Assembly (NCBI GenBank): GCA_013420905.1 | Contig: JAAXNY010000001.1 | Location: 7,750,001-7,814,000, forward strand | Source of the DNA: Collybia mongolica | Lineage: Eukaryota; Basidiomycota; Agaricomycetes; Agaricales; Clitocybaceae | DNA: 64,000 nucleotides | Reading direction: 5' to 3' | Shown: positions 12,527-24,255 of the stretch, one piece after another | Position numbering within the stretch: position 1 is the first letter of the stretch | Layout of the letters: each line of letters starts with the position of its first letter | Made by a program: the position numbers and the translations under genes | Notes under the pieces: model-generated | Told to the model about the DNA's origin: nothing | The model's database searches: none | Seen by the model: only the letters and a program-made list of their open reading frames with translations

Positions 12527-14773
12527 ATGGACCTCCTCACTGTTATCACCTCACTGTCTTATAGGGATACGGTTTTCTCTATTATGGGAGCAGGACTAGT
12601 AAGTGACATGTCTAATAAGGAAGTTGCAGACTTAATCATCCCTTCCAGTTGGTTCACTGGATATTCAAACGTACCGAGACCCATGAGCCTCTCTATCTGG
12701 CGATTCTCCTACTTGGAATTCCGACTGCCATGACTGGGTTGCTAATTACCCATCACATTACTATCCTGTCTGCCGTTATCTCCACATTCTCTATTTTCTG
12801 GACGACCCTCTCAACTTCGATCATTGTATACCGCCTATCTCCTTGGCATCCTCTTGCGCAATACCCCGGTCCTATAATTTGCAAGATCACGAAGTTTTGG
12901 TTCGCATTTCTATCTTTGAAGGGAAGGCAGCACATCTACTACACGGAGCTTCACGCAAAGTATGGTGATGTTGTTAGAGTTGGTGTGTACACGTTGCGCA
13001 TGCCTGCCCCCACACCCCTGACATTCTGGACTAGGACCAAATGAGTTGTCATTCCGAACCCCAGCCGCGGTTGCTCCGTTGATGGGTCCGGCAGGTTTAG
13101 CCAAGGGTCCATGTAAGTTTAATCGTGATAAGCCCGCATGCTTCTGGCCTTCACTGACGTCATTCACTAGTCTGGGAGGGACGTGTCCCGGAGCAGGAAA
13201 AGATCAAGCCCATGATTGCCTTGAGGGACAAGAAAGAACACACACGGCGTCGGCGTCCTTGGACACGAGGCTTCAGCACTGCAGCTCTCAAGGGATATGA
13301 ACCTCTTATCACGGCTAGATGTCAGCAGCTCGTAGAAGTCCTGAGCAAACAAGTCGGGGCGGTCGATATGTCCAAATGGATGGGCTATTTTGCGTATGTT
13401 TCTACTTTTGTTGTTCTTGGCGTTGACCGATATCTGCCTACGGAACAGATACGACTTCATGAACGACCTGGCGTATGAACTTCTCCTCACCCGAGAGATG
13501 GGAATGTTAACTATTGACTTTGTAGGTTTGGTGGTGGCTCTGAGATGGTCCGCCAGGGAGCCGATGTCGATGGTTTATGGGAGCTCCTAAACGCTGGTCA
13601 AGTGTAAGTATTCTCATTCTCACCGAACCCCGGCCGAGCTTCACATGGAATCGATCTGAACAGCAATGCCATTTTTATGAGTCACGTTGCGTGGCTGGGT
13701 GCGCTGTTTTTGCGCTGGCCTGGACCCTTTGCTGGCAAGGACCTGAAGGCCTTTCGTGCACATGCTCAAAAGTGCGCGATCGCACGGAAGAAAAGAGGCA
13801 CCCAGGCCCACCAGGATCTCTTCCATTATCTGGTAAACTCGGAGACATATAAATCTATCAAAAAGTCCTGATTGCTTGATCCGCACTAGATTGATGAAGA
13901 CGGAGTTGCGACCACTCCACCCTCCGTGTTTGAAGTTGTTAGCGATGGTATTTTTCTCCGAAATAAATTGTTGACATGATGCCGAGATGATCGATTTTTA
14001 CAGGCGGTCTGGCAATCATTGCCGGCTCTGACACCACATCAAGTGCTATGAGCAACCTATTTTATTACCTGCTCACCAACCCAAAGACATATCAGCGTGT
14101 GCGAGCGGAGATCGATGAACTCGGTGATGATGTAATGGACTACGGGAAACAGAGACATCTGTCGTATCTCACTGCTGCGATGTATGTTCCCCATTATTCC
14201 GCGCCCGATATTCCCAGTCATAATTCTTGATTTCTTCGCAGAAACGAAGCTCTTCGCCTTCTTCCTCCCGTACTCAGCGGAAGTCAGCGTGCGACCCCGG
14301 CAAGGTCTGAACCTCATGCTGTGGGACCATAGTTCGTCTTTCACCTATTTTAATCTGGCCCCGATGGCGCTAAATCACTTGACAGTGTCGTTCCAGAAGG
14401 AACAGCTGCATTCGTCCCATTCTATGTCTTGCACAGAGATCCTCGATGCTTCGCGCCATTCCCCGATTCTTTCATCCCCGAACGGTGGCTTCCAGCAGAA
14501 CAACAAATCGAACTGGAACCAGTTATCTTCAAGGATCAGAGCAAAGTCGTGCTTGACACCAACTCTTTCCTTGCTTTCTCCACAGGGCCATCGAATTGTG
14601 TAGGCAAAAACCTTGCGTGGATGGAGATGCGAATGCTGGCTTGCCTTATTCTCCAAAATTTCGACATGCGGTTCGAGGACGGGTACGACCCGAAGCGATG
14701 GGAGAAGGAGATGCTCGACTATTTCGTTATGTTGAAGGGCAAATTGCCCATTGTCCTAACACCGAGGAAGTAA
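12527..14773 (+). CDS. Cytochrome P450 monooxygenase
   Basis: Heme-thiolate monooxygenase of the microsomal type; substrate unknown. Eleven exons join in phase (12527-12598, 12649-12982, 13035-13112, 13171-13393, 13449-13472, 13526-13603, 13664-13832, 13890-13947, 14004-14181, 14242-14331 and 14386-14773), giving about 563 residues. The N-terminus has two or three hydrophobic segments before the proline hinge HPLAQYPGPI. Core motifs are all present: I-helix AGSDTTSS, ExxR in NEALRLLPP, FIPERW, and the heme loop FSTGPSNCVGKNLA with its Cys ligand. Exon 5 is only 24 nt but is needed for the frame. The protein is similar in layout to the P450 at 19328-21454, suggesting an old duplication. Confidence 0.9.
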
Positions 14774-15599
14774 TAGCAGTTGAATTTATGACGAGGCGTG
14801 CTTGGAAATACTAGATGGCCCATGGGTGAATGGAAGGCGAATAGAAGTTATGGCAGCGCCCAGTACTTCCAGAATAGCAACATCCAGTCAACGACAATAT
14901 GCCAGAGGAGATCCGCCTCGTGTCCATCGCAGTTGTCCGGCGGGGTTCGCAACAAACTTAGAACCTAAGAGTAATGTGTCAAGGTGGGTCAAGTTGGACG
15001 TACCCCCGTCTCCACACATACGGATTTCAAACAAACCATGCCATGGGCCTCAATGTGTAGACCACGCCTTGGCCCAAAGAGCCTGATGGGGAGATCTTTG
15101 CAAGGACCTTTTTTGATGCACGGAATGCAGTCAGCTGGATCGCGGAGGCCTGAAGTTGCCTAGACGAGGCCCACTGTCAATGTCAGTGTCTGATGCAGCA
15201 ATTGACTACTCGCTATCAGTGGTTTGCGTTTGAGGGGGATCGAGACATCGGAGCGATTGTCTTGTAGATACACGGTCACCAGGTCGACGCTTTTGGCAGG
15301 TGGCAGTGTTTAAATATCCATCGAGTGTCAAGCGGGACCCCAAAGTTTGATATTTATAGATAGGCGGCTGATTGGTCCCGATCGCCCAGGGTAATAATCA
15401 GAAAATGTGTCTAGGCCTCCCTTCGCAGGGGTCTCGAATCTCGGAATTATACGAGGACAATGCATTAACTTAGCATCATGCCTACCCCTACCCCTTTGGC
15501 CAAGCTGGCAATGTAAGTATAAGTACAGAAACATCGCCTTGAGCATACCCGCCTTGCATCTCATTCACAACGCCCGGACCCGAACAATCACGAAATCTA
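14774..15599. other. Intergenic region, no gene recognised
   Basis: Short open frames only (for example 14802-15086), without motifs or splice support. The last 250 bases probably contain the promoter of the membrane protein gene at 15600. Confidence 0.35.
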
Positions 15600-16219
15600 A
15601 TGACATCGCAAACGGCCGCCACGATCCAGGTTCCACCCGTAGTTCATTTCACAACGCACCACCCTAAAGCTTGGGATTCATCCTCAACACTCGCTGAATC
15701 TCTCGCTACGTCGCATGGTCTATCCACACTCCCAATACAGCCTACGCCCAGATACGACACTGTGGACACGAAAGGGAGCTCGGATATGCTACCTTCATAT
15801 GCAATGGAAGAAGGCCTGCCTGCGTACACACGCACACAGGGGTTGTCGAAGGCCGCAACAACTATAAGGCTTCTTTTCTGGTTTGGATTCAGTGCGTATC
15901 AGCGTATTATCCTTCACATCGTGGATCTCTGGGCTTACGGCGAAGCATAGTTTTCCCTCCTCTTTGGATCATCGGTGCATCCACACTAGTATTTTCTGTT
16001 AAAGGGCCATCGAAATCACAATTGGTTTCTCGGTTATTTATAAGTGGCATCCAAGCAGAAGAGGGTCCCAATTGGAACGTGACGGAGGCTATACGAGTCG
16101 AGAGGTTGTGGGCAAGGAGGTGCACTTGGGCCATGACGATTTCGGTCTGTGCCGTGATCACAACGGTGGCGGCCATATGGGGTGAACGTGATCTGGCAAG
16201 GAGACTCCAACAGACGTGA
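15600..16219 (+). CDS. Small membrane protein with disordered N-terminus
   Basis: Two exons (15600-15891 and 15951-16219) join in phase to 186 residues. The N-terminal half is disordered, rich in Thr, Ser and Pro, and carries a PSYAMEEGLPAYTRTQ segment, a pattern common in uncharacterised agaricomycete membrane proteins. Two hydrophobic helices follow: one crosses the intron (FWFGFIFPPLWIIGAST) and one lies near the end (TWAMTISVCAVITTVAAIW). The short Arg-rich tail GERDLARRLQQT is probably cytosolic. No enzymatic motif is visible and the function is unknown. The coding evidence comes from the clean intron and the coherent helices. Confidence 0.7.
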
Positions 16220-16677
16220 GGAGGTTGATGGCTCCGGATAACGGCCTTCCTCGACATTGTAAAAGGCCGATGGATGTCCTGCCTGTAGGTTCTGCTCCAT
16301 TAATGTGAGGGTCTCGTCCATTACTGATCACAAGACCGCATTTAGGCTCCTCTTGAGCGATGAAACTGGCCTTCCTCGTGGCGCGATGGCCCAAGGCACC
16401 ATAGAACGTTCAGTCCGGAGATAGCATACCATGTTGATATTAGATATCAGCAATGTCCGCTGGAATAATCGGGTTGGAATTGATGGATACCTTTTATATA
16501 CATTGAAATAAATACACAAACGATCATGTAATTATGTATTTACTATTCAGGGTTTTGCTATACAATGATTGGTACCTGGCGATCGAAGAAAAGTCGAGAC
16601 TCGGCGAGAGACGCCAACCGTTGACAATCTACTACAAGGTTAACGTTGACAGGCGTTTGAAAATTCTTTGATTAAGA
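16220..16677. other. Intergenic region, no gene recognised
   Basis: Presumed terminator of the membrane protein gene and promoter of the helicase gene. Nothing else is recognised. Confidence 0.35.
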
Positions 16678-19234
16678 ATGACAGATACCACCCCCATCGC
16701 TGAGAAACCAAAGGTACGAATAATCCCTGTTTCGTGAGACAGAAAATTTCACGATCCTTACCATCTAGTTTTGTGCAGAAGACGAAAGCGAAACAAAGAT
16801 ACCTCAGGCGTAAGAAGGAGCGAAGAAAGAACAAACCTAAAGCGAAAGCTGTAAGAGACCACACATTGGATGTACGGCTCAATAAACAGGAGGGAGATTC
16901 GAGTACCGAGAATGATGAATCGGACGCCGACGAGTCTCGAATCGAACCTGATATTGAAGAAACGGACTCAAAGGTGCCAGGGAGACCGCCCAAGAAGCGA
17001 AGAAAGGTGGCCAGAGAGGTAGAGGATGTAGAAATGGAAGTTGTGGAGGATATGGAATCTACGAGTCCACAGGACGCCATGGATGTGCAAGTCTCGCCTC
17101 ATACGGAGACCTACCAACCGACACTTCCCTCATTTCCATTGCCAGTCCTCCCTGATGCGCCGTCTAAAACTGACCTTGCACTCCAAGGCTTAGATCAAGC
17201 TCTGGTTGACGCCGAAATAGTGAATCCTACGAAATTGCTGCCCATTCCGCTTGGTGAAATTGATGGCGGCACCGGCTTGAGCAAAAAGATGAGAAAACGG
17301 CTCTCAGACCTAGGGATTACAGAACTCTTTGCAGGTACGAATTGTCTACATCGTTCAAGGCTCCCTTGAATTCACATTTTCGCAGTTCAGACGAGATTGC
17401 TCCCATTTCTTCTACCGGATAATCCTCTACAACGGGCTCTGTATCTTCCATACAACCCCCCTCAAGATGTTTGCGTTTCCGCCCCTACTGGTAGCGGAAA
17501 AACGTTGGCATATGTGTTACCTATCATCGAAGTAGGCCCGTTCATCACATTTCTAGAAATTCGTTGACCCTTGCTTAGATCCTCTCGTCTCGGATAGTCA
17601 CTCGGCTCCGTGCTTTGGTTGTATTGCCAACAAGAGATCTTGTCGCTCAGGTGAGAGAGACATTTGAAGAACTTGGGAAGGGGCGCGGACTCAAGGTTCG
17701 TCGATTGATATGGCAAGTTACCACTCGATTTAATTTTGTTTAGATAGGAACTGCTACAGGCCAACAATCTTTCTCTCATGAACAGTCGCAGCTGATTGCC
17801 GACAAGACAACAGAGTTTGTCATATCAAACACTGGCTGCCTCTCCCTATAACTCACGTTTTCTGCAGGTTGAAGGGAGGATCCAGCAAGGTTGATATCCT
17901 TATATGCACACCGGGGAGACTGATGGATCACTTGAAAGGGACACCAAATTTCTCTCTACAACATCTACGGTTCCTTGTACGTCTGAAAGAAGCCGTATAA
18001 CAAGAACACCACACAACGTTCTTTCTCACAGGTTATTGACGAAGCTGATCGTCTACTCGCGCAGTCGTTTCAAGACTGGCTTGCAAAGGTTCTGGCTGCA
18101 ACACGTCCGCCTCCAGCACGTCCTTTGGATGTAGATCAAACCGTTCAATCTAGTTTGAACTCCCTTCCTTTCCCTGACGCGGTGGCACCCACATTCATGC
18201 ATCTTCTCCCTTACCCCGACATACCAGTCTTCCCTACAGAACGAAAGCAGTCTTCTTGTCAGAAGCTACTCTTCTCCGCGACTCTTACGCGGGATCCTGG
18301 AAAGATTGCTGCTCTGGATTTACGAGATCCTAAATACTTCGTGATCCAAGGAAGCAATGACCAGGCGGCTGGTTCTAGCGTCCTCGATGTTGTCATGGAG
18401 AAGTTTTCCATGCCCTCGACACTGACGGTACTGTTCACATCTTCCATTTTGAACTAGTTTCCATCTCATCCCTCGCAAAGGAATACATGATCGTCTGTGA
18501 ACCATCGCAAAAGCCACTAATGTTTTTCCACCTCGTGCACGCCCACCAGGTAACGAACGCCCTGGTCTTCACAAAATCTGCAGAATCGACAACGCGGCTT
18601 GTTCGTTTGTTCGATTTCTTCGAGGAAGCACGGGCAAAGACCGCAATGGCTGGCTCTGTGAAGCCCATCATTGTCCGGGCATATTCCAGCGATCTCCCCC
18701 CGGGTGAGCGCAAGTTGATTCTTGAGAAGTTCAAAGCCCAAGAAATTCACATGTCAGTGGTCACTCGTCACTTTTTACCATTCCATTGTACTCGACTAAC
18801 TTTTCTTTCAAAAGCCTTGTCTGTTCTGATCTCATATCGCGCGGGATCGATATCAGTCATGTCTCGCATGTCGTTAGTTACGACGTGCCCATTGACATGC
18901 GCAAGTATGTCCACCGTGTTGGTAGGACTGCACGTGCTGGGAGAGCTGGCGACGCATGGACGTTGGTCGAAGAGCAAGAGGTACGTAGCTTGCGCCCTGC
19001 CGAATTCTAGCCAATAAATTGATGTTTGATTGTAGGCACGATACTTCAAAAACGTGCTCAGGGAAGCTGATCACTTGGATAAGGTGAAGAAGCTGAAAAT
19101 CACTGAAAAGGACCTCGCCCCTTTGACCCAATTCTATGAGGTTCGTTCGTTCCAGAGGGCTATTTTATTCATCACTTATACTGTTCCTACAGACCGCACT
19201 CGGACAGTTGAAGGAAGCATACACGAGAACATAG
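16678..19234 (+). CDS. DBP6: DEAD-box ATP-dependent RNA helicase, DBP6/DDX51 type
   Basis: Nucleolar RNA helicase expected to act early in 60S ribosomal subunit assembly. The gene has many short introns; the first exon codes [12 protein letters not shown] (16678-16713). The N-terminal extension is strongly basic ([13 protein letters not shown]) and then acidic, as usual for nucleolar helicases, and includes a [10 protein letters not shown] stretch. Helicase motifs in order: I APTGSGKT, Ia PTRDL, Ib TPGR, II DEAD in [34 protein letters not shown] and [13 protein letters not shown]. The DBP6 group is favoured because of the long insert between motifs II and III (a Pro-rich stretch with [10 protein letters not shown]) and the early [16 protein letters not shown] segment before motif I. 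The last exon ends [11 protein letters not shown]. Confidence 0.88.
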
Positions 19235-19327
19235 CAATCTAGGCTTGCATGTAATTGACACTTGTAGCATATACAATTCAAACCTCGTTAACCTCTAGTG
19301 ACGACAATAAGTACTAAATCGGACGAA

Positions 19328-21454
19328 CTATGGAGATGTTCTTTGCTCAAGTCGAACTAGCAGAGGGCCGCGTGTGTTTACAAAGTGATCATGAAGTTGC
19401 AGGGGCCACTCCCTTTTCACAATATCGATATGCTGTGCTAAAGAGAACTTGAATCGATGGATGAGAAGGCAGGCCACCATCAGCATTTCCTGCATCGCGA
19501 GGTTTCTGCCTGCACAGTTCGAAGGTCCGTATGAGAAAGGAATGAACGCATCGATATCCGTGTGATACTCTGTCCCGAATGGCTTTATCCATCGCTCGGG
19601 GCGGAATGCATCAGTGTGGGGTGAAAAGTTCTTTTCGTCCCGATGGAGGCAGTAGGGCGGCACGTAAACTTGAGTTCCCGGCGGGATCATTCTTGTATCC
19701 GTAATAATTGATTGCGAATCAGCCCAAAACGAGTTGTAGTGAAATGAAACAGCTTACACGCCAGCGATAACCCTTCCCACAGAGTCAGGGGGGACTTGAC
19801 GAGGTCCGTTGGTAGGAACCGGCGGGTACAATCGAAGGGTCTCGTTCCTGTCATAAAACTTAAGCACCTGAGGATCGTAATGTGAAAATAAGCCTTACAA
19901 GCATGCATGTAACCAGGGCATCTCGTCCTCCGTATGTTTGGAGGTGTCTATTGAGTCCATATCGGGGGGGAAAGTCGACATGACTTCTTGCTCAACAATG
20001 TCAAGATACTTTGGGTTGGTGAGCAATAAGAAAAACAAAGAGGACAACGCTGAGGCCGTCGTATCTGCGCCAGCGATGATAGCCATAGCTCCGTCAGATA
20101 TGACATCTCCCAGAGCAGGTTTCTGCTTCTCATGGCCACCCTCGTCCATCTGCCAAGTATATCATCATGTTATGTGGAAGTGCAAAGATAAGACAAAATA
20201 CCAGATGATACCATATATCCTTTCGAGTAACCTGCGCGCGCATACGTCTCATGGCGCTGTCCACGCCAAATTTACGAAGGCGGTCACGAGCGGGCAACGG
20301 AACGAGGTTCAGGGTGCTAGCTAGCCATGGTACATGTGAGATCATTGACGCGGCTCTGTTGAAGTTCGGATTAGCTGCAACAGATAACGGTTTGACAGAC
20401 TCACACCACAAATTTGTCTAGAGCTTGCCAGATCCCCGAACGGTCGCCCTCGTCACGCAGAAGTTCAAAGCCCCCTCCAAACCTGGAACCTCGGTGAGAC
20501 AATCGATACACTTTTACCTATCGTGAACAGACGTACGCCAAGTCACCCATAAAATCAAAACTAGTGAACGAACAAATGGTGCACGTTATTTCTTGACCGT
20601 CGAAAGCACCGAAACAGGACGTACGCGAAATACGTGATCCAAGAGGACAGATCAATGTTTTCCCCGCCCTTCTCGGCAAGTTTATTTGATAGCTGGTGGG
20701 CCCTAATAGAAATAATATCTTCATAACCCTTCAGAGATTCTCGGCTCATTGCTCTGTTCCAGATTCGACGACGGTTCGCATGTGCCTCGCCTTGGAGGAC
20801 GATAAGATTAGAAGGGGCACGGGGGTCCTGTCTAGCTTTGTAGTCTATCAAAAACATCTTGACTCAGTATCGTACAAGGCATTCTAAAGAACATATCTTA
20901 CATTGCCCTTTTGGGAGACCGCTTGCTCCGAGCACCATGTTAACTGCACTTTTGTCTGAAATACTGACATCATTTGGGCCTGGGTATAAGGAATAGAATG
21001 AGTCACCGAAGGGAATAAGAAAGAGACGCAGTGTTGTTCACCGACTCGAACAACACTCCCATATCGGTCATGTAGTTGTTTGAATACCAAGTGTTGATTG
21101 CCAGTGTACGACAGTCCTATTCCGGCCAACTTCGTCAATTTGAAGATTCTTGGACCAGGTATGTGGTGGATTGGATGTGCGGGAGACAGTCGGTATAGAG
21201 AAATTGATAACAGAAGTGAAGACAAGTAGATAGTCATGTACGTTGCCCCTTCGAAAGCTCCAATCCACACAACCAGGTAAGAGTTTCGAGCCATGCTAGT
21301 ACCAAGGATGAGTAGAGTCGCCGATATTGGGATTCCAAACGTATAACACAATCCTTGTAAGGCGGAGGAGGGTTCGTTATGGCGAAGCCAAAGGTGGGCA
21401 ACAACACCCAAAATGACACTTGTTGTCACATATCCAGAGTCTAGTTCAGCCGTC
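19328..21454 (-). CDS. Cytochrome P450 monooxygenase (paralogue)
   Basis: Second membrane-anchored P450, transcribed towards the helicase gene. The start is taken at ATG 21454 (MTAELDSGYVTTS); the frame is open further upstream but without ATG. Several N-terminal hydrophobic helices precede the hinge HPIHHIPGPRI. Exons follow the pattern of the first P450: VRVG/GPND, the KGYEDIISIRAHQLS segment, YFA/FDFMGDLA and FGGGFELLRDEG. Core motifs: I-helix AGADTTAS, ExxR in NETLRLYPPVP, FRPERW and heme loop FSYGPSNCAGRNLA. The C-terminus is about 15 residues longer than in the first copy. No break was found. Matching exon boundaries in both genes support descent from one ancestor; the substrate is unknown. 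Confidence 0.88.
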
Positions 21455-21599
21455 ATGAGTGTTGTAACCGATCCATTCCGTGAGGTGCGCAGCGCCTTAA
21501 AAATCCCTCGGTCGAAGAGAAGCCTGTGATGTATGATGGAACCCTGACAGTCCACGAGGAAATCATTACAACCAGTCGTGCCTATTTATAGTTAGTGAT

Positions 21600-21730
21600 G
21601 TGCCGGCCCGGCTCGGCCTGCAAGCCGCGGCTTAGGCCCGTCTTTAGGCTTGACATTATCAAAGCCTGAGCCGCAGGCCGGGATCCCGGCCGGCTTGGGT
21701 CCGGCTCAGGCTGAGAACCTTTGCACCGCG
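21600..21730. repeat. GC-rich self-complementary repeat at the island edge
   Basis: Directly upstream of the second P450 and at the left edge of the AT-rich island lies a GC-rich block made of GGCCCGGCTCGGCC-, GGCTTAGGCCC- and GCCGGCTTGGG-like words in both orientations. It can fold extensively on itself. Such GCCGG-rich blocks occur at termini of some hAT-type elements, so it may be a decayed element end. No target duplication was identified. Confidence 0.4.
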
Positions 21731-22712
21731 GGGAATAAGCGATGTGCCCAGCAATCACATGGGAAATCACATGATGATCTAACATAGTATTTCTTCTCAA
21801 TGTCTCTGGGTGAATACATTGGTATTTACCATTGTATTTGTGAACAAAATGTTTCCTCTGATGACTTTAATAGACACATGAGGGGAACATAAAAGCTGTG
21901 AACACAATGTGAGAGGTGGTAACATTGTATCTTCATTGTGAAAAAACAAAGAATGTGAGTAGTCAGACTAGCTCTAATGCTAGTGCTAAGGCTAATGCTC
22001 ACAATAAGTCTAATGCTAACCACTATGGAACCCTTAAGATGGGAAATTCTGCCTCATTTTCTATGACTTAAGTAGCTGGAAGTAATACAAATAGTGTAGA
22101 ATTTCCATCATCTGGTTCCCCCTGAAATGAGATTATTTTCATCAGGATTTGATATAAAAATCAACCACTAAATAGGGTGGAGAAAGGAGGTTTTTCCCCT
22201 TCATAAGGTATGAATAAGATGGATGAAAACTTCACAAAATATGTCCCACTTCATACCCCTGTGATTTATTCTGCATGATGTTTTTCATATGTTTAATGGC
22301 AAAAATAGCAACAGTCTCCTTGGTGTGAATTTCATGAAGTTCCCAGAGGCCTGAGAGCAACAAAAAGTGAAGGTAAATCATTAATGTAATAGATGAATTT
22401 TGCACTGGGTTCCTTTGTAGTCATCCCTTTTACTGAGATTGAATTCATCCGTGATCCAGATGTTTTCCATCAACCATTCATTCAATTAGTATAGTAATCT
22501 TGTCATTCATTTTCAGACCTCTATAGCTAGTAATGAAATTTCATCTGTTGTGAGCTTGAAATGCACCTGTCTATCAATGGAAAATTCCCCCACATGATGC
22601 TGAAAAGCATCCAATTTGATATGCAAAAATTCATATATTATAGTACTAGTATTGGAGAGCTGTATTTGTTCAGCATCCCCTCAACAGCCTAAAGCTGAGA
22701 CCTCCACATTTC

Positions 22713-23007
22713 AGCAAGGATACAACCATACATTCTGCACACCTAAACCAAGCAAGGATACAACATTATGGTCTGTGCACCTAAAATGAGCAAGGATACA
22801 ATGTTACAGTCTGTGCACCTAAAATGAGCAAGAATATGCCCTTACATTCCATGCACCTAAAGCTGAGACCTGCATGTCAGCAAGAATACAACTTTATGTT
22901 CCATGCATCTAAAGCTGAGTCCCCCACAGTTCAGCAAGGATATGACCTTACATTCTGTGCACCTAAAACAAGCAAGAATGACCTTACATTCTGCACACCT
23001 AAAGCTG
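22713..23007 (+). repeat. Tandem repeat, about seven copies of a 38-54 nt unit
   Basis: Seven imperfect copies start with AGCAAGGATACAA or AGCAAGAATA and end with TCTGTGCACCTAAA or a close variant. Copies are 38 nt long, except that two carry an extra AGCTGAGACC-like insert and one is shorter. CACTA elements often carry subterminal repeats that bind their transposase; this array lies near the proposed left end, so that role is possible (inference). Confidence 0.75.
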
Positions 23008-23202
23008 ACTTTGATGCGTCTTTGTTCACCCACATCATTCTCTTCACTTCCAAAACCAAAAGTATTTTGTACTTTGTACTACCTTCATCTAATTATTTTT
23101 CTACTTGTGAAGGATCTCACTCCACAGTGTCTTCCAATCCATCCCAGTCAATTTCCCCTTCCTCTTCATTCTCATCCTCTCTGTCCTTGTCCTTGTCCTT
23201 GT

Positions 23203-23882
23203 TAGGCTATAGCACAGGTACAGGTAACCCGTGCGGGTTGTGGGTACGGGTACCCACGGGTTAGGGTATGGGTCATACTCTAGTAACCCGTAACCCGTAC
23301 TCAACCCATACCATAGATAGTGCTGCCAGATCTTTGTATCCCATACTCAACCCATATTGTAGATAGCGCATGGTTCCTGACCACGCATGTTTAAAGTACG
23401 CGAGCTTGTGTCAAGGATGTAGAACTGAAACAAGACAATGATCAGCAATTGAGCGATTGTAGAATAAAGAAGACTCACCCATAGCAATCCGGTACGTTTC
23501 TGAAGTGTCCGTGAGCAAATAATAACAATTAAGTGTCTTCTTTGTGATTCTCATGGCTGCTTGGATTGCTGGGTTGTTGCCACTAGTTCGCTTGATCGCG
23601 TTGGTGAAGTACGTGTTGATATGGTCCATGGCTGGAATTACCGTTGAGATGTTAAGGCCATTGCTTTACTGGATGAAATCCAGGGGAAAATTGAACTAGA
23701 GAAGCTGGGGGAACTGTTAAGGATTCGAGCTTAGTTTTACTATATGTTTTTGTCTACTGCAAAAACCCGCGCGGGAACCCTAACCTGTTGCTACCTGCCC
23801 ATACCCACTCTGATTCTACCCGTGCAGGTACGGGTACAGGTCAACCTTGTCATACCCACGGGAGTACCCATGCTATAGCCTA
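23203..23882. mobile_element. Non-autonomous hAT element
   Basis: A 680 bp unit bounded by inverted termini TAGGCTATAGCA and TGCTATAGCCTA, and flanked by a perfect 8 bp duplication GTCCTTGT (23195-23202 and 23883-23890). Eight-base duplications and TAGG-like ends are typical of hAT transposons. GGGTACCC-like words are repeated near both ends. It carries a decayed piece of a hAT transposase (separate entry), so it is probably a deletion derivative of a longer element. Confidence 0.85.
23340..23629 (-). pseudogene. hAT transposase remnant
   Basis: The minus strand reads NPAIQAAMRITKKTLNCYY, then LLTDTSETYRIAM, then after a clean intron (donor GTGAGT) VLHP, a stop codon, and HKLAYFKHAW. This is the pattern of the C-terminal half of agaricomycete hAT transposases, where YRIAMVLHP is followed by KL-Y-. 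The in-frame stop and missing N- and C-terminal parts make it non-functional. Confidence 0.7.
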
Positions 23883-24255
23883 GTCCTTGTCCTTTCTGTC
23901 CTCATCCTTGAAATTCTCATCCTCGGTGTTCTCCTTGTCTTCATTATCTTTGTCATTGCTCCCAGTTTGCATGTTGTCAAAGCCAGTGATCCCTTTCAAT
24001 TTCTTCAACTTCACCTCAAGAGTGTTTGTTTGTATCCCTAATTCAAGTAAAATGCAATAAGTGATAGTGTCCTGATGATTAAGGAATGGTTACCTGTTAT
24101 TGTATTCTATTTTGAGGACATTGAAGGTGGTTTGGCCTTGCTGCTTTGCTTTGATGTCTTGGACACTGTGGTTTTGGAAACTTTGGTTTTTGCCATTGAA
24201 AAGAACATACTGGAAGGAAAAACAATGAGTTGTATTTTTAAAGACTCAATAGAGG

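Larger units (their letters stand above)
23117..24196 (-). pseudogene. Lys/Asp/Glu-rich gene of the base element, split by a hAT insertion
   Basis: Reading on the minus strand, ATG at 24196 opens a basic stretch (MAKTKVSKTTVSKTSKQSSK). After an in-frame TAG and a likely intron, the frame continues as LEVKLKKLKGITGFDNMQ and then a highly acidic Lys/Asp/Glu tract, ending EGEIDWDGLEDTVE with a stop at 23117-23119. The 680 bp hAT unit sits inside the acidic tract, and the frame is continuous across its target duplication. The protein is unrecognised. A charged accessory protein is plausible for a transposon, but nothing proves a function. Confidence 0.5.

Noticed and set aside
22713..23007. CRISPR-like array
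   Set aside because: The repeats are contiguous and imperfect with no unique spacers, and CRISPR is not expected in a fungal nuclear genome.
23883..23890. TA or 3 bp target duplication for the hAT unit
   Set aside because: The perfect 8 bp match GTCCTTGT on both sides explains the flanks better.
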